This document shows, piece after piece, positions 9,139 to 18,470 of a stretch of DNA of 64,000 nt. Every line of letters starts with the position of its first letter. Position 1 is the first letter of the stretch. The stretch is from NCBI RefSeq assembly GCF_024979295.1, contig NZ_JANLCJ010000007.1, positions 62,001 through 126,000 of the forward strand, read 5' to 3'. Source of the stretch: Herbiconiux daphne (GTDB taxonomy: Bacteria; Actinomycetota; Actinomycetes; Actinomycetales; Microbacteriaceae). The notes under the pieces are model-generated. The model saw only the letters and a program-made list of their open reading frames with translations, was not told where the DNA came from and searched no databases. Both the position numbers and the translations under genes were made by a program.

Positions 9139-9735
9139 ATGTCGAACGAGAGCACAGGTCAGAACCTAGACGCAGAGGTCCCGGTCATCGACCTTTCCCG
9201 AGCACCAGGTGAGCATCAGGCGTGGGATCGCCCGAAGCTCGTCGTCTATCTGTGGGGCGTCTTCGAGCTTCTGTTCGTCACCAATGCGTGGCAGATCAGC
9301 TCGGGTCTGCGCATCAAGGTGCTGCGGATGTTCGGTGCCGAGATCGGCGAGAACGTCGTCTTCCGCCCACGAACCCGCGTGAAATTCCCGTGGAAACTGC
9401 ACATCGGCGATCGCTCCTGGATCGGTGAGGGAGTCTGGTTCCACAATCAAGACCACATCTACGTCGGCCACGACGTCTCGATCTCGCAGGAGAGTTTCCT
9501 GACCACAGGCAGCCACGCCCATCGGCGCGACATGGCCCTCATCACCCGCCCGATCCACATCGAGCCCGGCGTGTGGATCACCTCTCGCTGCATGATTCTC
9601 GGGGGTGTCACGATCGGTCGATCCGCCCTCATCGGCCCGTCGACCGTGGTGAATCAGGATGTCGAGCCGAACACGATCCTCGGGTCCGCTCCCTGCGTGA
9701 AGCTCGGCACACGTTTTCCCTCCCGCAACGGCTAG
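9139..9735 (+). CDS. WcaF-like hexapeptide-repeat acetyltransferase
   Basis: This 198-aa left-handed beta-helix O-acetyltransferase resembles colanic acid WcaF and probably acetylates a sugar of the repeat unit from acetyl-CoA. The N-terminus has LWGVFELLFVTNAWQISSGL and GAEIGENVVFRP. Hexapeptide repeats run from about residue 75, with SFLTTGSHAHRRDM (active-site His region) and VWITSRCMILGGVTIGRSA. The ATG at 9139 has ACGGAGA a few bases upstream; an in-frame GTG at 9112 is less likely. It heads a short plus operon with the next GT4 gene. Confidence 0.9.
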   Translation: MSNESTGQNLDAEVPVIDLSRAPGEHQAWDRPKLVVYLWGVFELLFVTNAWQISSGLRIKVLRMFGAEIGENVVFRPRTRVKFPWKLHIGDRSWIGEGVWFHNQDHIYVGHDVSISQESFLTTGSHAHRRDMALITRPIHIEPGVWITSRCMILGGVTIGRSALIGPSTVVNQDVEPNTILGSAPCVKLGTRFPSRNG

Positions 9736-9747
9736 GAATCTCTCTAC

Positions 9748-10878
9748 ATGCGCATAGTGCACGTGGCAACTCTCGTCACCCCTGATGGCGCATATGGAGG
9801 CCCGATTCGGGTCGCGCTCAACCAGTTGGGGGCTCTGCAGTCGCTCGGCCATTCCGTCGAACTGGTAGCCGGCACACGCGGTTACGAGGGAGAAGTGCCG
9901 ACGGTGCTGCAGGGAGTGCCGGTGAGCCTCTTCCCCGTTCGCTCTGTCGTTCCGCGAACCGGCTTCGCCGGGCTGGCGTCGTCAGGATTGCAGTCGTATC
10001 TGAGCACCCAGCTGCCGGCTGCCGACGCCGTGCACGTGCACATCGCGCGCGATCTCATCACGCTCCCAGCTGCTGTCAAAGTCGCAGGTTCCGGCACGCC
10101 CCTCGTGTTGCAGCCGCACGGGATGATCGACGAATCCGAACGACCGCTGGCTGCAGTGGTCGATGCGATGTACACCCGGCGTGCTCTCCGCGCGGCGAAC
10201 GGTGTTCTCGCTCTCACCGAGCTCGAGGCGGCGAGCCTGCGCAGCGTCGCCAAGGCCGACCTGCCGATCGACTTGATCGCAAACGGCATGAGCGTGACGG
10301 ATGACGCTTCCACGACCCAGCCGCGCGGGCTCGAAGTGTTGTTCCTCGCTCGCCTGCATCCGCGTAAGCGGGCGGTGATGTTCGTCGAGATGGCCCGCAC
10401 CCTGCTTGCGTCAGGCGCTGACGCGACCTTTACGCTAGTAGGTCCAGACGAAGGCGATGCCGCCGAGGTCGAACGGCTCATTCAGCAGTACGAAGTCGGC
10501 GACAAAGTTCGCTGGGAAGGTTCGCTGTCTCCTGAGGAGACGTTGCAGCGGATGAGCAGAGCGTCGATCTACGTGCTGCCCTCGATCAACGAGATCGTGC
10601 CCATGTCGGTGCTGGAGGCGATGTCGCTCGGCATTCCCGTCGTCATCACGACGAGCAACGGTCTGGCGCAGCCCCTCGCCGAGGGCAAGGCGGGTGTAGT
10701 CGTCGATGAGTCGCTCGACGGCCTGGTGCGCGGAGTTGAAGGTCTGATCGGCGACGCTTCTCTAAGAGCGGATATGGGTGCCCGGGGCCGCCGGTTAGTG
10801 CGCGACAAGTACTCGATCACTGCCGTCGCACAGCAGCTCAACGCACTCTACAGCGGCATTGCGGGGTCTCACCGCTGA
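9748..10878 (+). CDS. Glycosyltransferase family 4
   Basis: This 376-aa GT-B enzyme begins MRIVHVATLVTPDGAYGGPI, the usual GT4 acceptor-side start, and carries VLFLARLHPRKRAVMFVEMA at the start of the donor domain. The E-x7-E motif region is present as SIYVLPSINEIVPMSVLEAM. It should transfer an NDP-sugar to the growing lipid-linked glycan; the specificity cannot be read from the sequence. It lies 12 bases after the WcaF-like gene, with its stop only 6 bases from the stop of the convergent wzy gene. Confidence 0.88.
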   Translation: MRIVHVATLVTPDGAYGGPIRVALNQLGALQSLGHSVELVAGTRGYEGEVPTVLQGVPVSLFPVRSVVPRTGFAGLASSGLQSYLSTQLPAADAVHVHIARDLITLPAAVKVAGSGTPLVLQPHGMIDESERPLAAVVDAMYTRRALRAANGVLALTELEAASLRSVAKADLPIDLIANGMSVTDDASTTQPRGLEVLFLARLHPRKRAVMFVEMARTLLASGADATFTLVGPDEGDAAEVERLIQQYEVGDKVRWEGSLSPEETLQRMSRASIYVLPSINEIVPMSVLEAMSLGIPVVITTSNGLAQPLAEGKAGVVVDESLDGLVRGVEGLIGDASLRADMGARGRRLVRDKYSITAVAQQLNALYSGIAGSHR

Positions 10879-10884
10879 GGTGGA

Positions 10885-12336
10885 TCAAGACGGAGCTCTC
10901 GTCCGAACTGGCAGTGACCGTCGAGCTGGAGATGAGACTATCCAGATGCTCACAACGATCACGGCAAGTGTGCTGGTTGCCTGAAGCAATGAACCCCGCA
11001 ACAGAATAAGGAGATAGAACGACAGGATCGCAATAGTGATCCCGGCCACGCCAGCCGTGTAGAGGTTGCCTCTCGCCGCGCCATCTGCTCGCTTCAGCAC
11101 GTAGCCCAAGGCCACGAAGAGAACGACTACGCCGACCCATCCGCCGCTCAAGAAGGCCTCCGCCCAAAACGGCGAGGAAAGGTTGTCAAAGCGATAGCCC
11201 CGGAACTGCGCGATCAGCACGCCAGTATCGATCGGCTTGTCGGCCCAGACTGACCGGGGCACCCAGAATACGAGTGGCCCGAGAAGTTGCTTCCCCCAGA
11301 TGATCCCATCGGTGGCGACGTAATTGACCGCGTTGTTTATCTGGGCAAAAGAGTCGTAGTCACCGCTGTTGATGAACGCGCCGGCTCCGAGTTGGCTGTT
11401 CGTCTGGGTAGCATCGCGCCGGAAGATGGAGAAGAGCGGAAACGCAGCAAGTAGGACGAAGACGAGCGCGCCCATGGACCACCGTGCTCTGCTGCGAGTA
11501 GCGAAGCCGCCGACCAAAACCAGCAAGCTGAATGCCATCGTTCCGAAGAGGTAGCGAGAGGACGTGAAGATGTTGATCGCGAATAGCACTGCGATCACGG
11601 CAGCGGGCAACATCAGTGTGAAGCTTCGCTTGTGTTTTCCTTCAGCCTTTTCCGTCCTGCGGTAGCGGGTCATCGCATGGATGCACACCAGCAACGGAAG
11701 GGCTGCTGTGGCTGTCACGATCGTCGAGGTCGTAGGATCCGCGAACACCGTGCTGCGGACCGCAGCCATCGTTTCGCGGCTCGTGAAGAAGGTACCTGGT
11801 CCGATCCTCGCTACGTAGAGTGCCCAAGCGACGAACCCAGCCACAGCCAGCAGCGTGATTTTCGTTTTGCTCAGAACTCTGGTCGGCGGACGCAAACCCG
11901 CTCCAGCATTCCCTCGAACAAAGAGCCCCCCGACCATAACCGCGACGATACCCACGAGCACCACAACCAGTGCTTCCATGTTGTATTCGAGAGCCACATT
12001 GGGAGTCGTCCCTGGAAACTTCTGGGTCAGGATCTGCGCGAACGCAGGTACAGCGATAAAAACGTAGGCAAACAGCCAAAACGAGAACGTGAAGAGATTT
12101 TGTCGACCAGCGCCGATGACAAACGCTAGGCGTGTGCCGCAGAGCAGCACGATAAGCAAAGAGAGGACGACTTCGCCCGGAACGGCATTAGACGTCGGAA
12201 ACGGCACCGTCGCGTAGACGAACAGCGGCACAAGCGCGACGAACACGATCGTGAGGACGCTGCTTGTCAGGCCATAGGTCAGCGACTGTTGCGTCTGGTT
12301 CCCTATCTGCGCGCCCGTCCTCGCGGTTGCCGTCAT
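10885..12336 (-). CDS. wzy: Oligosaccharide repeat-unit polymerase (Wzy-type)
   Basis: This 483-aa polytopic membrane protein has about 11 to 12 predicted hydrophobic segments. A long extracellular loop carries QINNAVNYVATDGIIWGK and GPLVFWVPRSVWADKPIDTG, a pattern of the O-antigen polymerase family found in Gram-positive EPS loci. It joins flipped undecaprenyl-linked repeat units into polymer on the outer face of the membrane. It is the last gene of the minus-strand operon that also holds wzx, the priming transferase and the tyrosine autokinase. The ATG start is at 12336, 52 bases after the preceding small gene. Confidence 0.85.
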   Translation of the reverse strand: MTATARTGAQIGNQTQQSLTYGLTSSVLTIVFVALVPLFVYATVPFPTSNAVPGEVVLSLLIVLLCGTRLAFVIGAGRQNLFTFSFWLFAYVFIAVPAFAQILTQKFPGTTPNVALEYNMEALVVVLVGIVAVMVGGLFVRGNAGAGLRPPTRVLSKTKITLLAVAGFVAWALYVARIGPGTFFTSRETMAAVRSTVFADPTTSTIVTATAALPLLVCIHAMTRYRRTEKAEGKHKRSFTLMLPAAVIAVLFAINIFTSSRYLFGTMAFSLLVLVGGFATRSRARWSMGALVFVLLAAFPLFSIFRRDATQTNSQLGAGAFINSGDYDSFAQINNAVNYVATDGIIWGKQLLGPLVFWVPRSVWADKPIDTGVLIAQFRGYRFDNLSSPFWAEAFLSGGWVGVVVLFVALGYVLKRADGAARGNLYTAGVAGITIAILSFYLLILLRGSLLQATSTLAVIVVSIWIVSSPARRSLPVRTRAPS

Positions 12337-12388
12337 CCAGTCACCTTACCTACCGGACGCGTAACGCGGGGACACATCGGAATGCGCT

Positions 12389-12784
12389 TCACGAGATCGG
12401 CCCTCGCCAGACAATCACCCGAACCTTCGCCAGCCGCGACGCGATCCGGAAGGAGGCAGACCCTCCAGCCCTGGGAACCGTGAGTTCCGTAACCCCCTCG
12501 TTGAGCAGGGTGCGCCGCCAACGCCAAGGCTCAATCAACTTACCGAGCCGAAGCCGTAGTTTGCCGCGCCGATCCGTCACGCTGAAATCACGAGTGATCA
12601 GGATGGGCTGCGCGCCGACTGACAGTGCATATTCGTACTGATCGCTGGTGGATACGAGAACAAAGTCGAACGATGCCGGATCGGGGATGCGAACCGGAGG
12701 CGTTGAGCCGGCGAAATCCTTTGGCAACGCCATCGCGCGCGTGTCGCGCACAGCTGCGACCAGCGTTTCGGAACTCTTTGTCAT
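12389..12784 (-). CDS. Unknown 131-aa protein in the EPS operon
   Basis: I do not recognise this protein. The ATG at 12784 overlaps the pyruvyltransferase stop codon as ATGA, which strongly supports that it is a real, translated gene. It has no signal peptide or transmembrane helix. The first half contains SFDFVLVSTSDQYEYALSVG, which looks like an alpha/beta (Rossmann-like) strand-helix unit. The second half is very basic (RRGKLRLRLGKLIEPWRWRR) and could bind membrane lipids or a partner. It might be a remnant of a larger transferase or an accessory protein for pyruvyl transfer or polymerisation. Confidence 0.7.
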   Translation of the reverse strand: MTKSSETLVAAVRDTRAMALPKDFAGSTPPVRIPDPASFDFVLVSTSDQYEYALSVGAQPILITRDFSVTDRRGKLRLRLGKLIEPWRWRRTLLNEGVTELTVPRAGGSASFRIASRLAKVRVIVWRGPIS

Positions 12785-13719
12785 TTCGTCTTCCAATGTC
12801 CCGACCATTCGTCGATTGCTTTCGACGGCAACTGGATGGGCATCGATTCATGCCCTTCCAGTGCCATCTCGATGTCCCGAAAAGAGTGTCTTGACGGTGA
12901 GAACAGCCCGACCGATCGGCTGATTTCTCGCGCCCGATTGTCAATACTCAGGATCAGACTGGGAACACCGTACTGAAGAGCTCGAATCCCACCATGAAGC
13001 CGGAGCCCTACGTATGCAGAGCCGGGTTTCTGAAGCTCCGAATCGAACGCTGCCAAGGAGGGCTCGATGAATTGAGCACCCTCTGGCGCTATCGATTCGA
13101 TGTACTTCCGGTCACCCGGCCCCTGCGGCCAGTACAGCACCTCATACCGGCTCTCGAGCAGCTCGACAAGTCTTCGATCGGCCAAAGGATCCTGGTTGTA
13201 GTCGGTGAAGGTCGCGATCACTCGGGTCTCGCTACTAGGAAGGGTTTGCGACGTGACCCTCCAGAGGGTGGGGCAGGAAATGTGTTCCGCATTCAACCCT
13301 GCGGCTTTGAGGCGCGACGCAGAGTATTTGTCGCGCACACCCCACGTCCTCCCATCAGACATGGCCTTCATCCATCGGGCTGTGACAAGGTCAATGGCAC
13401 CGACTTGGTATTGCCACCAACCCGCACCGAATACGGTCAGCTTTCCTTTGGCAAGCTCGATGTCGCTCCTAGGCCACTCCCAACTCGTCCGAAACCTCAT
13501 GTGATTGGACAGGAGGTTCGTTCCCGAGACCACGACCTCGTCGGCGTCTCGAATCGCCTGCCGGGATTCCTCAGTCAACGGCCCGTGCATCGGGATGACG
13601 GTGACCTTATCGGCCACCTTCGCGAGCGGCGTCACGAATTCCCGATGAACCGCGTCCGAGATGATCTGATCACCGAGGTTCGTCGATGTCATTCCGGGGT
13701 CAACGACCACAACACTCAT
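12781..13719 (-). CDS. Polysaccharide pyruvyltransferase family protein
   Basis: This 312-aa cytoplasmic enzyme of the polysaccharide pyruvyltransferase family (PF04230 type) should form a pyruvate ketal on a sugar from phosphoenolpyruvate. The start has NLGDQIISDAVHREF, the family's first conserved block. VVVSGTNLLSNH is in the middle, and YVGLRLHGGIRALQYGVPSL carries the conserved LHG motif near the C-terminus. The ATG at 13719 is chosen because it overlaps the upstream GT stop as ATGA and matches the family start. It is one of two such genes in the operon. Confidence 0.85.
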   Translation of the reverse strand: MSVVVVDPGMTSTNLGDQIISDAVHREFVTPLAKVADKVTVIPMHGPLTEESRQAIRDADEVVVSGTNLLSNHMRFRTSWEWPRSDIELAKGKLTVFGAGWWQYQVGAIDLVTARWMKAMSDGRTWGVRDKYSASRLKAAGLNAEHISCPTLWRVTSQTLPSSETRVIATFTDYNQDPLADRRLVELLESRYEVLYWPQGPGDRKYIESIAPEGAQFIEPSLAAFDSELQKPGSAYVGLRLHGGIRALQYGVPSLILSIDNRAREISRSVGLFSPSRHSFRDIEMALEGHESMPIQLPSKAIDEWSGHWKTK

Positions 13720-14846
13720 TCTGAGTTTCCTCCATGCTTTCTGACGCCAATTTTGACTTGAGCCGACTCGAGCTCCGCGGAAACCGTTGCCCAACTTCCT
13801 TCGGTCCGGGCCCAGGCGAGCGCCGCATCGCCGAGGGTTCGGTTTCGATCCACTCGTGAAAGTGCGTCGGTCCCGTTCGAGTCGGCAATCTCGAAGGAGG
13901 TTGAGTGAACGACGCCAATCGGCTCGAGCTCGTCCGCCGCGTGAATGCTGGACGAGATGAGGGAGGGTACTCCCGCTGCTGTCGCCTCGAGAAGCATGAT
14001 GCTGCACGACTCCCACCTCGATGGATGGATATAGGCTCGGGCTTCGGCGAGGAGCTGGTCTTTCTCAGTCCCCGTGATTCTCCCCCGCAGTTCGACCACG
14101 TCGGACAACCCCAATCGGTCCACTAAGTCCGCGATCACTTCCCGGCCGCCCGCGAAGTTGGGGCCCGCCAGTACCAACCGCGGTTTTGGCTCTGGAAGTT
14201 CAGACCAGAACCTGACGAGATTGTCGAGACCCTTGTGGAACACGTCGAATCGTCCGATCCAGAGAAAGTAGTCTCCGCTTCCGGTCCATCGCGCCTTCTC
14301 AGGAACCAAGGGAGCCCCATTCGGCAACGTGATGAATGTCTTTACCGAAGGCTCGAATTCTCGAACGACGTCCTGCTCGCCCGCGTAGAACACGTGAACA
14401 GCGGAGGCGTGCTTCAGGATGTACTTCTCCAGACGTCGGCGGAGGCCGAGGAAGTCCCGCTGGTTCTGGACGATCTGCTTTTCGTAGACGCCATGTGGCA
14501 TCACGACCGTTTTGGCTCCTTTTAGTCGGGCTATAACCGCGGCTGCGACGTTGCTGAACACCCAGCCTTCATGGAGATACAGGATGTCGTCCTTGCGAAG
14601 CTCTCTCGCTAGACCGATCGGGATCCACGTCCCTCGGCCACGGCCCCAGTGCCGAATCGTCTTCGTCAAGTCCGACTGCGCGAACTCATTCCGATCCGCA
14701 CCGCGAGGTCTGGCCGCCAGGATTTCCACGTCATCCCCGGCAAGTGTTGAAGCCGCTGCCCAGTGGTCGAGGGCGTCCGTTACACCGGAGGGGTGTTCGA
14801 GATAGCGAGCGTAATAGTGGCGCACGCGGGTCTTGTCGATGGTCAC
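13716..14846 (-). CDS. Glycosyltransferase family 4
   Basis: This 376-aa GT-B enzyme has an N-terminal part with HPSGVTDALDHWAAASTLAG and LYLHEGWVFSNVAAAVIARL. The donor domain contains FLWIGRFDVFHKGLDNLVRF and PSRWESCSIMLLEATAAGVP, the latter with the GT4 E-x7-E pair. The GTG start at 14846 overlaps the previous stop as GTGA; longer frames upstream look non-coding. It builds the lipid-linked repeat unit in the cytoplasm. Donor and linkage are unknown. Confidence 0.87.
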   Translation of the reverse strand: MTIDKTRVRHYYARYLEHPSGVTDALDHWAAASTLAGDDVEILAARPRGADRNEFAQSDLTKTIRHWGRGRGTWIPIGLARELRKDDILYLHEGWVFSNVAAAVIARLKGAKTVVMPHGVYEKQIVQNQRDFLGLRRRLEKYILKHASAVHVFYAGEQDVVREFEPSVKTFITLPNGAPLVPEKARWTGSGDYFLWIGRFDVFHKGLDNLVRFWSELPEPKPRLVLAGPNFAGGREVIADLVDRLGLSDVVELRGRITGTEKDQLLAEARAYIHPSRWESCSIMLLEATAAGVPSLISSSIHAADELEPIGVVHSTSFEIADSNGTDALSRVDRNRTLGDAALAWARTEGSWATVSAELESAQVKIGVRKHGGNSE

Positions 14847-15976
14847 TTCATCCCCTCCATCTGCTGAAGTATCGCTGAGGAGATCACGCTGGCCGCCGAT
14901 GCAATTGAAGGGATATTTTCCGATCTCGAATCGGCCCTGGGAATGCCCGAAACCCAAGCATCCGCATACGAATCAATGGACGGTTCCACCTCGACCACGT
15001 CGATTCCCTCTCGCAGATACTCGAACTCAGGTGCTCGATCGCCGGCGGAGGTGGTCAAGATGGGCAGGTGCATCACCAGAGCATCGACCGCAACCAGACC
15101 AACGCGCCCCGGATTCACCAGCAGGACGGACAATGTCGCCGCCGTTGAGAACACCTCCGGACCAACTTGGCCGAGCATCACGACTCGACCAGATTCGACG
15201 GCGAGTGCGTGTAGTTTCGACGCCTCGGGTCCGTCACCCGCGACCACGAGCCACCAGGAGTCATCTCTCGCGAATACAGCTCGGGCTGCATCGACCAGAA
15301 GATCCACTCGTTTGTGTTCGTTGATCGCTCCGAGATACAGAGCGATCTGAGCATCCACCGGAATTCCATGCTTCGTTCTGAAGGCGACTTGGTCGTCGTC
15401 AACCACCGACCTCAAAGCGTCCTCCAGCTGCCTCGTGTCGGTGGAGTTACGGAAGGCGGAGACCCTGCTTGGGTCTGTGCGCGAGCTCTCGATCACATGT
15501 TCGCGGCCACGCTCGGTGTAGGTAAGCACATGAGCGGCCAGGCGATTGAGGCGCCCTTCGAGAAAGGTCGCGATCCGATTCTGATCCGTGGTCTCGGAAA
15601 TCCCATGACCAATGGTGATGAACGGGCGTCCAGTTGCGGCTGCCTTCCAAGCGTTCAGGTTCGAAACCTGCATTTCCGTCACGAGCAGCGTCCGCTTATC
15701 TCTCCACGGCTTTGGGAGATTCCGGTACATGAACTTCGGGAGACGCTTACTCGGTCGCCAGGTGCGTGTTGCGACTTGGGTGGCCCAGTCCGGCACTACT
15801 CCGTCTCCACGACGAGCCCGTATTGCCAACTGTTCGGAATCCCCGCCGTAAAACACGCGGCACTCGACGTCATTCCGGGCAAGCTCGTCGAGCACGCCTT
15901 GCCAAAGTGGGAGCCGGTACGCGGGCACATATGGTTGCGTGATTGCCACTCGCTGAGTCGATGTTCTAGGAGCCAC
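14843..15976 (-). CDS. Glycosyltransferase family 4
   Basis: This 377-aa GT-B enzyme begins with RVAITQPYVPAYRLPLWQG and has ALYLGAINEHKRVDLLVDAA at the start of the donor domain. The expected acidic motif is weaker than in other GT4 enzymes here (LLVNPGRVGLVAVDALVMHL), as seen in some capsule glycosyltransferases. The GTG start at 15976 overlaps the upstream pyruvyltransferase by 11 bases. The 3' end overlaps the next GT by 4 bases, so the whole set is translationally coupled. Confidence 0.83.
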   Translation of the reverse strand: MAPRTSTQRVAITQPYVPAYRLPLWQGVLDELARNDVECRVFYGGDSEQLAIRARRGDGVVPDWATQVATRTWRPSKRLPKFMYRNLPKPWRDKRTLLVTEMQVSNLNAWKAAATGRPFITIGHGISETTDQNRIATFLEGRLNRLAAHVLTYTERGREHVIESSRTDPSRVSAFRNSTDTRQLEDALRSVVDDDQVAFRTKHGIPVDAQIALYLGAINEHKRVDLLVDAARAVFARDDSWWLVVAGDGPEASKLHALAVESGRVVMLGQVGPEVFSTAATLSVLLVNPGRVGLVAVDALVMHLPILTTSAGDRAPEFEYLREGIDVVEVEPSIDSYADAWVSGIPRADSRSENIPSIASAASVISSAILQQMEGMK

Positions 15977-17084
15977 TGTTCACCCGATCCAGTCGTCTCG
16001 GGTCAGCCGCCTGGCCGTCGAGCACGCGGAGAAAGTCTGCTCGCAGCGAGTCCAGCGCCGCCGCGGCGGCTTGTGCCCCGTGATCGATTCCCGCGCGGTC
16101 GCCGGTGAAATCAAAACTTTTCCAGCCACCGCCATCCGGACCTTCGAACCGAGAGGATGTCGTCCTCAACGGAACCCACGGCGCGAGCGTTGACGAGAGC
16201 TTGTCTGATCCTGGGTCCAGCACCGCGATGGGTGATGCGCCGTTTTGAACGCCCAGGATGAGGCCGTGAAGTCGATTGCTGACGATCGCTGCTGAACGTG
16301 CGTAGACGTTCTTGACCCTCTCCATCTGACTGGCGTGTGAGTTCTCGCCCCAAAGAAGAGCCTCGACGCTGAGCTCCGCGGCCAGTGAGCTGTGACGCAC
16401 GTCGTCCCGTTTGACCTGCGAGACGAAAACGGGAACAAGCCCCCGCTCGGACACCTGAATCAGCAGGGCCTTCAGCCCCTCAATGTTCACTTCACGATCG
16501 CTTCGTAGCGAGATCGCGACGTACACGCGCTCCTTGCTCCCGACCACGCGGGGGTGACCGAAGGCAAGATCCGGCGCATCGCGAAGAGGCCGACCGATGA
16601 CAGAGGCCGAGCGGTCATCTCGAACGACGTATAACGAGAATCGTGAGACCACGGCGCGCTCGAGCGCTCGCGCCATTCGTCCACTTCCGCGCAAGGCTCG
16701 TCCAACGGCCAGTGCACTTCCCCCGCTCAACCGCACGCCCAGAACGTTGAGGAGATTGACCAAAGACTTGAGCATCGGTTTGGGGCGACTCGCAAAGACC
16801 TGAGGTCCTGGCGCAAAGACGATTGATGCGCGGCGGCGAAGGATGTGCCCCCAGAGAAGGCCCTGATACTTGATCGAGCTGCTGATCCATCGGGTGTTCG
16901 CCGCGGACTGGAATGCGTTGAGATACGAGGTGGGCATCCCACCGGTGAACGCAACTACCCTGGATCCGCTCTGACCGATCCAGCCCAATGCGGTATCTCT
17001 GATCTCGATATCTCCGAGGTTGTCCCACTGGGCGGCCACGCTATAGAAAACCACTCGCTTCTTCGGGTCCAGTCGATTCGCCAT
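15966..17084 (-). CDS. Second polysaccharide pyruvyltransferase family protein
   Basis: This 372-aa member of the PF04230-type family has NLGDIEIRDTALGWIGQSGS near the start, VVRDDRSASVIGRPLRDAPD in the middle, and VSNRLHGLILGVQNGASPIA with the conserved RLHG motif. The ATG at 17084 shares one base with the wzx stop (TGATG); an adjacent GTG at 17087 is equally possible. Together with the gene at 12781 it suggests two separately pyruvylated sugars, or that one protein has another transfer role. Either would add negative charge to the polymer. Confidence 0.83.
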   Translation of the reverse strand: MANRLDPKKRVVFYSVAAQWDNLGDIEIRDTALGWIGQSGSRVVAFTGGMPTSYLNAFQSAANTRWISSSIKYQGLLWGHILRRRASIVFAPGPQVFASRPKPMLKSLVNLLNVLGVRLSGGSALAVGRALRGSGRMARALERAVVSRFSLYVVRDDRSASVIGRPLRDAPDLAFGHPRVVGSKERVYVAISLRSDREVNIEGLKALLIQVSERGLVPVFVSQVKRDDVRHSSLAAELSVEALLWGENSHASQMERVKNVYARSAAIVSNRLHGLILGVQNGASPIAVLDPGSDKLSSTLAPWVPLRTTSSRFEGPDGGGWKSFDFTGDRAGIDHGAQAAAAALDSLRADFLRVLDGQAADPRRLDRVNSGS

Positions 17085-18388
17085 CACCGATTTGTTTCCT
17101 TCCGCACGACGAACATCGTCAACCTGGTAGAAAGGGCGGCGCTTTGCACGACATACGAGAATGCGAGGCCGAGCGCTGCGCCCGTTGCGCCCCAGAGCAG
17201 GGCACCAAGCGCCACCCCAGCGAGACACGTGCAGGTCGTGACGACCGCGACCATCGCCACAAAATGCTTCATGCCGACACCCTGAAGGAGCGAACCCAAC
17301 AGCGATGCCGAGGAGGCGAAGACGAGTCCGACAGCAGTGATCTGGAGCGCGAGGATCGCGCCCTCGTATTCCGCTCCGAGCAAGACCGGCACACCGAACG
17401 GGATGACGATGATCAGCACGGCATACATCACGGCGAATGCCGCTACCGCGAGAGCAACAAGTTTTATCAAGCCTCGTATGTTGCTTGCATCTCTCTTCGA
17501 CGACGCGGGCAAGAGCACTGAAGCGAGTGACGTAGGCAAGATTCGTAGAGGGCTGGTGAGGCGCGATGCGGCTGCGTAGAAACCGGCCTGCGTCGAACCG
17601 GCGAGAACGCTGGTGAGCGCGGTGTCAAGATTTCGCGCCTGGGTGGCCACGGAATTGAGCCAGTACGGCCAAGACTCGCGAATGAGGTATCCAGCTTTCA
17701 CCGGTTCATAGGGGACGAGCCTCCGTGCAACATACACATGGGCGAACACCCACGACACGACCGCCGCTGAAGCGGATGAAATTCCGAAGGCCAACACCGG
17801 ATCGATCTGGGTCAGCAGCACCAACAGCACGAACAACCCCAGATTGCCCAAGCGCCGTCCCACGAGGTTTGCCGTATTGATTTTGGCATCCCCGTCAGCG
17901 AAAACCACGCCCAGCCACGCATCGGCGTTCCGCTCCGCAGCGGCCCAAATCGCCAATGGCACCAATAAAAAGAATCGGCTGTCGAAGGTAAATCCAAGAG
18001 CTACAAAGGCTGCCAACAGCAGAAACGCTAGAAGCAATGACAGGAGGTTGCTGAGCCTCAGGGCGGACGTGACGAAGGGCTGTGACGCGTCCTTCGCTCG
18101 CTCTCTGATCACATACGTCGGTATGCCCAGATCAATCGCCGTCTGCACAACGGTCACGACTCCGTAGACGGCGGAGAAGAAGCCGAACTCCGCCGGGGCC
18201 ACCGTTCTCACGAGCAGAAGCATGGTCAGAGCCTGGATGAGCGCGGCGACGATACGACCAGCGGAGACCCATGCGAATTGTCCACCAACTCGGTAACGAC
18301 GTGGCGATCTCGGAGTCACGTCGTTCTCCACTTCTGCTCCGGGCGGCCTGACAGGCGAGCGCCCACGAAGTCTCGAACTGCTGACCAT
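17084..18388 (-). CDS. wzx: Oligosaccharide flippase (Wzx-type)
   Basis: This 434-aa MATE-like membrane protein with about 12 transmembrane helices moves the undecaprenyl-linked repeat unit to the outer face. The N-terminus after a 35-residue hydrophilic leader reads GGQFAWVSAGRIVAALIQAL, followed by VAPAEFGFFSAVYGVVTVVQ, the classic start of Wzx/RfbX flippases. The ATG at 18388 has GAGGAG 5 bases upstream. The leader region carries a 30-bp element also found upstream of the priming-transferase gene. It is coupled to the downstream pyruvyltransferase. Confidence 0.9.
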   Translation of the reverse strand: MVSSSRLRGRSPVRPPGAEVENDVTPRSPRRYRVGGQFAWVSAGRIVAALIQALTMLLLVRTVAPAEFGFFSAVYGVVTVVQTAIDLGIPTYVIRERAKDASQPFVTSALRLSNLLSLLLAFLLLAAFVALGFTFDSRFFLLVPLAIWAAAERNADAWLGVVFADGDAKINTANLVGRRLGNLGLFVLLVLLTQIDPVLAFGISSASAAVVSWVFAHVYVARRLVPYEPVKAGYLIRESWPYWLNSVATQARNLDTALTSVLAGSTQAGFYAAASRLTSPLRILPTSLASVLLPASSKRDASNIRGLIKLVALAVAAFAVMYAVLIIVIPFGVPVLLGAEYEGAILALQITAVGLVFASSASLLGSLLQGVGMKHFVAMVAVVTTCTCLAGVALGALLWGATGAALGLAFSYVVQSAALSTRLTMFVVRKETNR

Positions 18389-18414
18389 AGCTCCTCAATC
18401 AAATTACTCAAGTC

Positions 18415-18444
18415 GAACGTCAGCGTTCTGCAATCACAATAACG
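18415..18444 (-). promoter_or_regulatory. Copy 1 of a shared upstream element (wzx)
   Basis: On the plus strand the element is GAACGTCAGCGTTC, 8 variable bases, then CAATAACG. Read on the minus strand this gives TATTGT as a possible -10 and then a GAACG-CTGA-CGTTC inverted repeat 26 bases before the wzx ATG. The same arrangement with identical spacing occurs at 19987-20016. It could be a promoter with an operator, or a small RNA hairpin in the leader. Confidence 0.45.
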
Positions 18445-18470
18445 GTGGAAATGCAGGGCGACGTCATGGA

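Noticed and set aside
13720..14016. 99-residue N-terminal extension of the pyruvyltransferase at 12781
   Set aside because: It lies within the upstream GT gene and shows no similarity to the family; the ATGA-coupled start at 13719 fits.
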